Shown one piece after another: positions 4,701 to 11,386 of a stretch of 12,621 nucleotides of DNA. The DNA is from Thermoflexales bacterium. GTDB taxonomy: Bacteria > Chloroflexota > Anaerolineae > Fen-1058. Position numbers and translations under genes: made by a program. The stretch lies in contig JADGQE010000062.1 in NCBI GenBank assembly GCA_017882055.1, positions 1 to 12,621 of the forward strand, given 5' to 3'. The notes below the pieces were generated by a model. It worked only from the letters and a program-made list of their open reading frames with translations. It made no database searches and was not told the DNA's origin. Position 1 is the stretch's first letter. Each line of letters opens with the position of its first letter.

Positions 4701-7544
4701 ATGAAAAAGATTCTACTCCTTGATGGACACTCCTTGGCTTACCGCGCCTTCTACGGGCTGCCACTGTACGATCAAAGCGGCAAGCCGCGCTTCTCGACCA
4801 GGCAAGGCGAATTCACCAACGCCATTTACGGTTTCGCGTCGATGCTGTTCAAAGTCTGGGCGGACGAGAAGCCGGATTACATCGCCGCCGCTTTTGACAA
4901 GGGCCGCACTTTCCGCGACGACAAATACGCCGACTACAAAGGCACCCGTGCCAAAATGCCGGATGAACTCGTCGGCCAGATCGATCGCATCGTGCAGCTC
5001 ATTCAGGCCTTTGATATTCCGGCCATCACCGCCGAAAGCTATGAGGCCGACGACATCCTGGGCACGCTCGCCAGGCGCGCCGCCGCCGATGGTATCGAAG
5101 CGATCGTCGTCACAGGCGACACGGATGCTTTTCAGTTGATCGGTCCGCGCATCAAAGTGCTCACGTCCGGCCGGCAATACAGCGACACGACGATCTACGA
5201 TGAAGCCGCCATCAAAGAACGCTACGGCTTAAAGCCGATTCAACTGATCGACTTCAAAGCGCTGAAAGGCGACACGAGTGACAACGTGCCGGGCGTTAAA
5301 GGCATCGGCGAAAAGACGGCCACGCAGCTGCTGGAGAAATACGGAACGGTCGAGAAGATTTATCAGCATCTCGACAAAGTCGAACCGGCCCGCGCCAAAG
5401 CCGCGCTCGAAGCCGATCGCGAGATGGCATTCCTGAGCAAAGACCTGGTCACGATCCGGCTGGATGTACCGATCGATGTGACGTGGGACGCGTGCACTGT
5501 GCACACTTACAATCGCGGCAAAGTCGAAGCGTTGTTCGACGAACTCGACTTTCGCACGCTGCGCAATCGCTTGCCCGCAGGCGGTGTCTCAGCGGGCGAA
5601 GCAGCCATCGAAGAATCCAATGTAGGGGCGAACCCAAGTGTTCGCCCAGCCCCCAGGCAAATCGCGATGTTCGGTGAAGCAGACCAGCCAGCCACGAGTC
5701 GCCAGCCGCTAGCCGCTAAGAAAGAGTCTGTGACTGACACGACCATCGTCCAGGACGAAGCCGCCTTGAAGGCGATGATCACCGAATTGAAGAAAGCCAG
5801 GATCGTCGCGTTTGACACCGAGACCACTTCAACTGATCCGCTGCGCGCGGCGCTCGTCGGCATCTCATTGACTGCCACGGAAGGCGCAGGCTATTACATT
5901 CCAGTGGGCCATGCCGAAGGGCAGCAACTTTCCAGTGAGGTCGTCGTGCGTGCGCTGAAGCCGCTGCTTGAAGACAGCCAGGCTGCAAAGGTTGGGCACA
6001 ACGCCAAGTTCGATATGGCCGTGCTGCATCAGGTGGGCATCGATCTGCGCGGCCTCACGTACGATACGATGCTCGGCGCGTTCTTGATCGAACCGGGCGC
6101 GCAGCTGGGCCTGAAGAAACTTGCGGCTTCGCAGCTCAGCATCGAAATGACCGAGATCAAGGAATTGATCGGCACAGGCAAAAAGCAAATCACGATGGAT
6201 CAAGTGCCGATCGAAGAGGCCGCGCCGTATGCCGCCGCCGATGTCGATATGACGCTGCGGCTGATGAAGAAGCAAGAACCCGAACTGGAAAAACTGGGCT
6301 TGCGAAATCTACTGGACGAAGTGGACATGCCGCTCGTGCCCGTGCTGCTCGATATGGAATTGGCGGGCGTCAAGATCGACGCCATCTTTCTCGGCCAGAT
6401 GTCCAAGCGTTTGGAGCAGCGACTCAACGCGATTCAGGCCGAAGTGTACGAGTCCGTCGGGCTGCCGTTCAATCTCAATTCACCCGCGCAGTTGGCGGAT
6501 GTGTTATTTGGAAAATTGCAATTGAAAGCGCCGGGCCAGCGCACCACTTCAACCGGCAAAGTCTCCGTCGCCGCCGATGTGCTCGACTCGATGAAGGGAC
6601 TGCATCCCGTGATCGATCTCATTCTTGAACACCGGCAACTGTCCAAAATCAAAGGCACCTACCTTGATGCGCTGCCGAAGCTGGTCAATCCACAAACAGG
6701 CCGCGTGCACACTTCATTCAATCAAATCGGCGCAGTCAGCGGGCGGCTCGCTTCGCAAGACCCCAACCTGCAAAACATTCCGATCCGATCCGAACTGGGT
6801 CGCGAAGTTCGCCGCGCCTTCATCGTGGACAAAGGCAACGTGATGATCGCGGCCGATTACTCGCAGGTTGAATTGCGCATCGCCGCGCATCTCTCGAACG
6901 ATCCGGGCCTGCGGGCCGCCTTTGCCGCAGGACAAGATATCCATCGGGCGACGGCGGCGGCCGTGTTGAATATACCGCTCGATCAGGTTACCTCCGATCA
7001 ACGTTCGTTTGCCAAGCGCGTCAACTTTGGTTTGCTGTATGGCATGGGCACGCAGTCACTGGCACAGCAAGCCGGCATCTCAATGAAAGAGGCGCAAAAA
7101 TTCGTCGATGCCTATTTCAGCGGCTTCCCCAACATCAAACGCTACATCGAGGACACTAAACGCAAAGCGAAAGAAGATGGCTATGTGGAAACGCTGCTGG
7201 GCCGCCGTCGCTATTTTCCCATCCTGCACACCGAGACGCGCGACGCGCGCACTAACATCATGCAGCGCGCCGCCGAACGCGAAGCCATCAACCATCCCAT
7301 TCAAGGCACGGCCGCCGATATTCTGAAAATGGCGATGATCCACCTTCACACGGCGTTGAAGAAAAAGAAACTGAAAGCCCGCTTGATTCTGCAAGTCCAC
7401 GACGAATTGATCCTGGAAGCACCGCAAGCGGAGGCCGACGAAGTGGCCGAACTCGTGCGCGAGTTGATGGAAGGCGCGTACGACCTCAACCCACCGTTGA
7501 AAGTGGAAGTCGGCGTCGGCCAGAATTGGGACGAGGTGAAATAG
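4701..7544 (+). CDS. polA: DNA polymerase I (5' nuclease, 3'-5' proofreading exonuclease, polymerase)
   Basis: This 947-residue cytosolic repair and Okazaki-fragment-processing polymerase has all three domains. The 5' nuclease spans ~1-290 with metal ligands LLDGH (Asp8), AFDKGRT (Asp66), YEADD (115-118), TGDTD (Asp140/142) and DTSDN (Asp191/194). The 3'-5' exonuclease spans ~350-530 with Exo I FDTET (Asp372, Glu374), Exo II HNAKFD (Asp438) and Exo III YAAAD (Tyr510, Asp514); proofreading should be active, unlike Taq. In the polymerase domain (~540-947), motif A is ADYSQVELR (Asp719), motif B has Arg768, Lys772 and Phe776 (NFGLLYG), and motif C is VHDE (Asp901). The linker at ~291-349 is poorly conserved in character and contains two repeat-derived stretches (residues 308-318 and ~330-339). 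The start is set by GGAG and the MKKILLLDGH opening. It is probably cotranscribed with the upstream gene. Confidence 0.97.
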   Translation: MKKILLLDGHSLAYRAFYGLPLYDQSGKPRFSTRQGEFTNAIYGFASMLFKVWADEKPDYIAAAFDKGRTFRDDKYADYKGTRAKMPDELVGQIDRIVQLIQAFDIPAITAESYEADDILGTLARRAAADGIEAIVVTGDTDAFQLIGPRIKVLTSGRQYSDTTIYDEAAIKERYGLKPIQLIDFKALKGDTSDNVPGVKGIGEKTATQLLEKYGTVEKIYQHLDKVEPARAKAALEADREMAFLSKDLVTIRLDVPIDVTWDACTVHTYNRGKVEALFDELDFRTLRNRLPAGGVSAGEAAIEESNVGANPSVRPAPRQIAMFGEADQPATSRQPLAAKKESVTDTTIVQDEAALKAMITELKKARIVAFDTETTSTDPLRAALVGISLTATEGAGYYIPVGHAEGQQLSSEVVVRALKPLLEDSQAAKVGHNAKFDMAVLHQVGIDLRGLTYDTMLGAFLIEPGAQLGLKKLAASQLSIEMTEIKELIGTGKKQITMDQVPIEEAAPYAAADVDMTLRLMKKQEPELEKLGLRNLLDEVDMPLVPVLLDMELAGVKIDAIFLGQMSKRLEQRLNAIQAEVYESVGLPFNLNSPAQLADVLFGKLQLKAPGQRTTSTGKVSVAADVLDSMKGLHPVIDLILEHRQLSKIKGTYLDALPKLVNPQTGRVHTSFNQIGAVSGRLASQDPNLQNIPIRSELGREVRRAFIVDKGNVMIAADYSQVELRIAAHLSNDPGLRAAFAAGQDIHRATAAAVLNIPLDQVTSDQRSFAKRVNFGLLYGMGTQSLAQQAGISMKEAQKFVDAYFSGFPNIKRYIEDTKRKAKEDGYVETLLGRRRYFPILHTETRDARTNIMQRAAEREAINHPIQGTAADILKMAMIHLHTALKKKKLKARLILQVHDELILEAPQAEADEVAELVRELMEGAYDLNPPLKVEVGVGQNWDEVK
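5622..5654 (+). repeat. GTAGGG repeat fragment inside the polA linker
   Basis: GTAGGGGCGAACCC (5622-5635) is identical over 14 nt to the left end of the 2546-2695 repeat. An 8-bp hairpin follows from it: GGGCGAAC (5626-5633) pairs with GTTCGCCC (5640-5647) around CCAAGT. It is read in frame as residues 308-318 (VGANPSVRPAP) and avoids stop codons. Confidence 0.6.
5690..5717 (+). repeat. Heptamer array inside the polA linker
   Basis: There are four 7-bp units: AGCCACG (5690), AGTCGCC (5697), AGCCGCT (5704) and AGCCGCT (5711-5717). They are translated as residues ~330-339 (PATSRQPLAA) between the nuclease and proofreading domains. Confidence 0.5.
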
Positions 7545-7631
7545 AAGCCAGCCGCAACGATCGCAAGAGGGCGCAACCAGATTCCTGCGCTGCTGCGGCC
7601 TGGGCGTTTCTGAAGTTCGGTTATTGGGCTG

Positions 7632-7658
7632 AGCGCCGTCTATTCTTTCGGCGCTTTG
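7632..7658 (+). terminator. Possible weak terminator downstream of polA
   Basis: AGCGCCG (7632-7638) pairs with CGGCGCT (7649-7655) around a 10-nt loop, followed by only TT. It overlaps the last codons of the convergent small gene, so it may simply be coding sequence. Confidence 0.25.
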
Positions 7659-7837
7659 GCTGCCTCTTTGCTGCCGATCTCCACCAGCTGCACTTGCAGT
7701 TGATAACGCTTGCCCTCGATCTCAACTTTGCCGCTGGTGAAATACCCCTTCGAGCCGGTCTTGAAGTCTTTGGGCGGCACCGTCATCAAGGCAATCAACT
7801 GGCCTGCGTCGGACTTGAATTCGGCAATGATATTCAT
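7640..7837 (-). CDS. Small protein of unknown function (65 aa)
   Basis: I do not recognise the family. The protein starts MNIIAEFKSDAGQLIALMTVPP, has a beta-strand-like centre (GYFTSGKVEIEGKRYQLQVQLVEIG) and ends in a short Lys/Ala/Glu tail. There is no signal peptide, membrane segment or Cys. The alternating hydrophobic pattern suggests a small all-beta cytosolic fold. ATG 7837 is chosen because GGAGGA (7845-7850) lies 7 nt upstream. An ATG at 7852 would put that ribosome site inside the coding region. The gene is downstream of the protease gene on the same strand, separated only by the heptamer array, so it may be cotranscribed with it. It is convergent with polA. It is judged real because of the ribosome site and the folded-protein character of the frame. 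Confidence 0.72.
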   Translation of the reverse strand: MNIIAEFKSDAGQLIALMTVPPKDFKTGSKGYFTSGKVEIEGKRYQLQVQLVEIGSKEAAKAPKE

Positions 7838-7844
7838 CGTGTCA

Positions 7845-7850
7845 TCCTCC
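7845..7850 (-). promoter_or_regulatory. Ribosome-binding site deciding the start of the 65-aa gene
   Basis: GGAGGA on the minus strand lies 7 nt before ATG 7837. This is one of the clearest Shine-Dalgarno sequences in the window and shows that ATG 7852 is not the start. Confidence 0.75.
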
Positions 7851-7855
7851 ATGAG

Positions 7856-7967
7856 TTAGTCGTCAGTTATCAGTTATCAGTTATCAGTTATCAGTCGTCA
7901 GTCGTCAGTGGTCACTAATTACTAATTACTGATTACTGATTACTGATTACTGACCACTGATCACTAT
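7856..7967. repeat. 16-unit heptamer array with mirror-inverted halves (8 + 8)
   Basis: The first eight 7-bp units (7856-7911) are TTAGTCG, TCAGTTA x4, TCAGTCG x2 and TCAGTGG. The next eight (7912-7967) are TCACTAA, TTACTAA, TTACTGA x4, CCACTGA and TCACTAT. Left units carry TCAGT and right units its complement ACTGA, so the array can fold on itself into an imperfect 56-bp-arm hairpin. The last unit contains the protease stop codon (7964-7966). The first begins 6 nt from the ribosome site of the small gene. Confidence 0.9.
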
Positions 7968-8779
7968 TTTCGATAGTCTGCCATCTTCGGAAACTCGCTG
8001 GCCGCTTCGGCTTTGCGCACGATCGAACCGATTGGATGCAAACCTAGCAGCACCTTGCCCGCCCGATGCGTCGTCGCGATTGCCATGCCGATCGCCTGGC
8101 CCGTATGCTGGCTGACGAAGGGTGAGCCGCTCATGCCGCTCGGTTCAAACGCGTCATCCATCACCACCCATACGGCCTCAGCGTTAACCGACTGAACGGT
8201 GCCGTCCAACACTCGACGGTTACCGTTGCCATCGCCCTGGCCGCTGTAGATCGCCACTCGCTCACCCGGCTGCGGTGCACCGCGCGGATCGGGCGCGAGA
8301 ATCAACCCCGGATCGACAAATTGAGCAGGCCCGACCTGAAGCAGTACGTAATCAATCGTCATATCTTCGCCCAGTCGAGCCTGGCCGGGCTGACCGTGCA
8401 GTGTATCAAACTCAGCCACAAAGCTGGTGCGGCCGGCGATGCTGAACCCAATCCGTTTGAGCGGTGCACTGGTGTTGCTGAACGACAGGCTGTGTGCCGT
8501 CGTCACGCCGATGACTTGACCGTTGGACAATTGCAACAGAAATCCGCAGCCGACCGTGGTATAGGCCGCGCTGCCGTATTGGGCCGACTCCAGCAAACCG
8601 ACCGATCCAGCCGGCATCTCGCCGCGCGGGGCATCGATCCTGGGACGGGGCGGGGTGGGTTCAGGGACTAATCGAAGCCGCTCCGGGCCGATGATCAACA
8701 CGGCCGCACCGGCCACTAATGCCAACAGGACCAGCGCCAGGATCGTTCCGCGCACCACGAATCGGCCGTTCATAGACAC
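7964..8779 (-). CDS. Membrane-anchored trypsin-like serine protease
   Basis: This 271-residue protein has an N-terminal membrane anchor (~8-31, TILALVLLALVAGAAVLII) with a basic cytosolic end. A Pro-rich spacer (~38-52) leads to a chymotrypsin-fold domain facing outside. The catalytic triad is visible: His96 in GVTTAHS, Asp143 in IDYVLLQVG and Ser217 in PSGMSGSPF, equivalent to the family's TAAH / DIALL / GNSGGP motifs. There is no PDZ domain, so it is not a complete HtrA/Deg protein. It resembles short secreted trypsin-2-like peptidases. The substrate is unknown. GTG 8779 is chosen because AGGTGA (8786-8791) lies 6 nt upstream; ATG 8773 is the alternative. The stop codon lies inside the heptamer array, and the 65-aa gene follows. 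Confidence 0.83.
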   Translation of the reverse strand: MSMNGRFVVRGTILALVLLALVAGAAVLIIGPERLRLVPEPTPPRPRIDAPRGEMPAGSVGLLESAQYGSAAYTTVGCGFLLQLSNGQVIGVTTAHSLSFSNTSAPLKRIGFSIAGRTSFVAEFDTLHGQPGQARLGEDMTIDYVLLQVGPAQFVDPGLILAPDPRGAPQPGERVAIYSGQGDGNGNRRVLDGTVQSVNAEAVWVVMDDAFEPSGMSGSPFVSQHTGQAIGMAIATTHRAGKVLLGLHPIGSIVRKAEAASEFPKMADYRK

Positions 8780-8785
8780 GAATTA

Positions 8786-8791
8786 TCACCT
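8786..8791 (-). promoter_or_regulatory. Ribosome-binding site of the protease gene
   Basis: AGGTGA on the minus strand is 6 nt before GTG 8779 and 12 nt before ATG 8773, favouring the GTG start. Confidence 0.6.
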
Positions 8792-8812
8792 GATTGTGAC
8801 GAATGTGCAACA

Positions 8813-8822
8813 GCCAATTGGC
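8813..8822. promoter_or_regulatory. 10-bp perfect palindrome upstream of the protease gene
   Basis: GCCAATTGGC is a perfect palindrome 34 bp before the protease start. It could be an operator half-site pair, but there is only one copy and no partner regulator gene in the window. Confidence 0.2.
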
Positions 8823-8861
8823 CTCTGACCGTGCCCCGAAAAACTAGTAGTCCGCCCAAAA

Positions 8862-8959
8862 AGTTTTGAGGGGTTCGTAGTGACGACTTTAGTCGCTTCC
8901 AAACGGCTACTACCACCCATCAGGATTTATTTGGTCGGCTACTACGAGCGCCTCAAACT
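8862..8959. repeat. 98-bp MITE-like element with ~20-bp terminal inverted repeats
   Basis: The left end AGTTTTGAGGGGTTCGTAGT (8862-8881) matches the reverse complement of the right end, AGTTTGAGGCGCTCGTAGT (8941-8959), with one gap and a few mismatches. Inside, CGACT (8884-8888) pairs with AGTCG (8891-8895), and further GTAGT/ACTAC copies occur at 8877-8881 and 8908-8912. There is no coding capacity. It looks like a non-autonomous palindromic repeat upstream of the protease gene. Confidence 0.6.
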
Positions 8960-8971
8960 GACGAGCTAAGG

Positions 8972-9036
8972 AAAAACACGGAGCAACTGAGACACGGAGT
9001 TTTCTTGGTTTCTCTCCGAGTCTCAGTTGCTCCGTG
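8972..9036 (-). terminator. Strong hairpin terminator of the SbcC-like/MFS gene
   Basis: CACGGAGCAACTGAGAC (8977-8993) pairs perfectly over 17 bp with 9020-9036. One mismatch and another 5 bp (8995-8999 with 9014-9018) follow, with a 14-nt loop. Read on the minus strand, the stem is followed by TTTTT (8972-8976), as expected for an intrinsic terminator of the gene ending at 9091. The CACGGAG core resembles dispersed repeats of many GC-rich bacteria, so it may also be a repeat. Confidence 0.75.
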
Positions 9037-9090
9037 GTGGACTTCTCGAAATCTTGCTTTGTTCGTTCAGAATTCAGTGGGTCAACGATT

Positions 9091-11298
9091 TCAATTCTGC
9101 CGCCGCACGGATGGCATGACAAGATTCAATCCGCCTGTAAAAACTAACAGCGTCGCGCCGACAATGGCGAAAGCGATTGGCAAACCCAGCTTCTGCGAAA
9201 GGCCGCCGACGACCACTCCGCCGATCATCGGGGCGCCGGCATTGGCCAGACTGTAAATGCTCATCACGCGTCCCCGGACCTGTTCGGGCACACCCAGCTG
9301 CACCAGCGTATTCGCCAGGGCTTGCACGATCAAGACGAAACCGCCCAATACAAACAACAGGGCCGTCGTTGCCAGCATGGTATGCCAGGCGGAGACCATG
9401 AGGACTAGCACGGCAGAGATCAGACCGGCAACAATTAAAGTAAAGCCGCGTCGTTGCTTACCAAGACGGCCCAGCAGCGCCGTAGCCGCAACTGCCCCGG
9501 CCGCATTCGCGGCCAGCAACAGCCCCAGCCCGATCGAATCGGTCTTCACGACATCCTGAGCGTAAGCGGGCATCAACAAATTCATCGTGGTGGCGAGACC
9601 GCCGACAACGGCCATCACGCTGATGGTGCCCAGCAGCGCCGGTCGCTTGAACAAAGTCTTGAGACCTTCAGATAACGCAGCGCCTAACTTCGTGCGGCGT
9701 AGATCGCGACCGCGAGTGCTCACGCGAATCAGACTCAGAGCGACCAGCGGCGCGACGTAACTGAGCGCGTTTAACGCCATGGCACCCCCCGCTCCAACGG
9801 TTGCAATCAACACGCCGGATAGAAACGTACCCACCGTGCGGGCGACCTGAAAGATCGTCGCGTTGAGCGCGATGGCGTTGGCCAGATGCTTGCCTGCGAC
9901 GATGTCGCTCAAAAAAGTCTGGCGGGCAGGCTGATCGATGGCGAACAACGCACCCATGATCGAATCCAGCACGATGATGTGCCACACTTTGATCTGGCCG
10001 CTGAAGACCAATAAGGCAAACACAGCCGCTTGCAGCATCAGACCCGTCTGGGTAAATATGATCAATTTACGGCGCGGGACGCGATCGATAATCAGCCCGC
10101 CCATCAGCGCAATCGGCACGACGGGCAGCAGCGCGATGAAGCCGAACGCGCCTAACAGGGCGTAGGAGCCGGTGAGCTGAAAAATCAACCAACGTTCAGC
10201 CAGCGATTGCAGGGCCGTGCCCATCGTCGATACGATTTGCGCGATCCAAAATAATCGGAAATTGCGAGAGCGCAGGGCAGGCGCAACCGACGTCAATATT
10301 CCGCGAGACGGTTTTCTCTCGAGCTTGACTTCCACTGCGTCGCCAGTTGGCAGCGCGATTGCCGCAGCGGCTGGCTCGACTTTGATTAAGGGTTGTGCGT
10401 GGCTGCCGGGCTGATGCCCATTTCCCATCAGACGCGTGCTGCTGCCTGCCTGCGGATCGGCGTGCAGTCGAACCGTGGGCGGGCTGCTCAAGGGTTGCCG
10501 CGCCGATAGCAAGTCTTTTCGAATCAGCGCGAGTGCACGTTCGGCCTGGGCCATGCGTTGCAAGATGTCGCTCAGTTGCGAATCCAGCAAGCCCAGCATG
10601 CGTTGGGAGTGCTGGGCTTGTTGAAACTTTGCTTCGGCGTCACGCAGACCGGTCACCATTTGATCGTCGGGTGGCGGCCGGCGCGCCAGTTCGGCATCGA
10701 TCACTTCGAGGCGCAGTTCAAGTAACCGGAATTCATCTTCGAGGGCCTTGATGCGTTCGTGCGCGCGATCTTCCTGCTCCGCCAGATCGCGCAGGCCGGG
10801 TATTTCATCGCGCACCGCTTTGCGCTCAAGGATGGTTTGTAGAGTATCCGGATCAACGCTGCGCTGACGTACGAACTCTGAATTCATGAACGTGTCGTAA
10901 TCCATTGCGAAGAGTCGATTGATCTGCAGCTGCGTTGCCGCGTCGTCCGAAGCACTGAGGGTGTGCCAGGCATGACCGGTGCGAGCCTGCACTTGTATCT
11001 CCAGCCGATACGGGCTGGACCGCCCCGGCGCGTGCCCGCGAATGATCCGGTATGTCTGGCCGTTCTGCGTAAAAGTGAAAGCGACCTGCACACTCTTTTG
11101 CCCGAAATGCACCAGCTCGTCGGCGGTGGCGGTGGCCGCGCCCGTGCTACCCCAGACCGCCCACGTAATGGCGTCGATCGCCGGCGACTCGTCCGGCCCG
11201 CGATCTGCGGCCAGGGTACTGAGCGGAATGTCGGTGAAGTCGAATTCCGCATCAAGATACGGTGCGAAATTCGTCAACTGCAGCTTGAGAGGAATCAT
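9091..11298 (-). CDS. Fusion: degenerate SbcC/Rad50-like N-lobe joined to a 12-TM MFS transporter
   Basis: This 735-residue frame has two unrelated parts and no stop between them. Residues 1-~260 follow SbcC: MIPLKLQLTNFAPY opening, DAITWAVWG (42-50), DELVHFGQK, YRIIRG, the Q-loop-like FMNSEFVRQ (137-145) and then coiled coil (~170-265). The Walker A segment, which should read GPNGAGKSS, is instead ADRGPDESP; the nucleotide-binding Lys is Glu. The C-terminal ATPase lobe and zinc hook are absent. After a Pro/Ala-rich linker (~266-337), residues 338-730 form a complete MFS_3/EntS-type exporter (RSRNFRLFWIAQ, LLGAFGF, IIDRVPRRK, PARQTFLSD, VRGRVMSIYSLANAGAP). The start follows SbcC homology (ATG 11298); the frame is open to 11442. 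ATG 10428 could start a separate transporter, but no good ribosome site precedes it. Substrate unknown. Confidence 0.85.
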   Translation of the reverse strand: MIPLKLQLTNFAPYLDAEFDFTDIPLSTLAADRGPDESPAIDAITWAVWGSTGAATATADELVHFGQKSVQVAFTFTQNGQTYRIIRGHAPGRSSPYRLEIQVQARTGHAWHTLSASDDAATQLQINRLFAMDYDTFMNSEFVRQRSVDPDTLQTILERKAVRDEIPGLRDLAEQEDRAHERIKALEDEFRLLELRLEVIDAELARRPPPDDQMVTGLRDAEAKFQQAQHSQRMLGLLDSQLSDILQRMAQAERALALIRKDLLSARQPLSSPPTVRLHADPQAGSSTRLMGNGHQPGSHAQPLIKVEPAAAAIALPTGDAVEVKLERKPSRGILTSVAPALRSRNFRLFWIAQIVSTMGTALQSLAERWLIFQLTGSYALLGAFGFIALLPVVPIALMGGLIIDRVPRRKLIIFTQTGLMLQAAVFALLVFSGQIKVWHIIVLDSIMGALFAIDQPARQTFLSDIVAGKHLANAIALNATIFQVARTVGTFLSGVLIATVGAGGAMALNALSYVAPLVALSLIRVSTRGRDLRRTKLGAALSEGLKTLFKRPALLGTISVMAVVGGLATTMNLLMPAYAQDVVKTDSIGLGLLLAANAAGAVAATALLGRLGKQRRGFTLIVAGLISAVLVLMVSAWHTMLATTALLFVLGGFVLIVQALANTLVQLGVPEQVRGRVMSIYSLANAGAPMIGGVVVGGLSQKLGLPIAFAIVGATLLVFTGGLNLVMPSVRRQN

Positions 11299-11348
11299 GG
11301 CGGTTATCGAAAGATTCGGGCTCACGTCGAGCATAGGGTGTAAACCGG

Positions 11349-11373
11349 CCTGGCGTTGAGCGACAACGCCAGG
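11349..11373 (-). terminator. Hairpin between the exoprotein gene and the fusion gene
   Basis: CCTGGCGTTG (11349-11358) pairs perfectly with CAACGCCAGG (11364-11373) around a 5-nt loop; one more G-C pair extends it. It lies 13 nt after the stop at 11387 and 50 nt before the next start. On the minus strand only GGTTTAC follows, so it is a weak or attenuating terminator, or an mRNA 3'-end protector. Confidence 0.55.
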
Positions 11374-11386
11374 CGATAAACTGAGA

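Noticed and set aside
7856..7967. CRISPR array
   Set aside because: Units are 7 bp with no spacers, and the repeat inverts half way; no cas genes are nearby.
7964..8779. HtrA/DegP protease
   Set aside because: The catalytic domain is of the same broad fold, but there is no PDZ domain and the motifs fit a short anchored trypsin-like peptidase better.
8780..8805. Promoter TTGCAC-17-GATAAT just before the protease start, implying a leaderless mRNA
   Set aside because: The -35 is poor and the -10 overlaps the ribosome-binding region; a good AGGTGA site argues for an ordinary leader.
9091..10428. Separate MFS gene starting at ATG 10428
   Set aside because: There is no stop in the upstream frame and no convincing ribosome site; kept as an alternative inside the fusion entry, not as its own feature.
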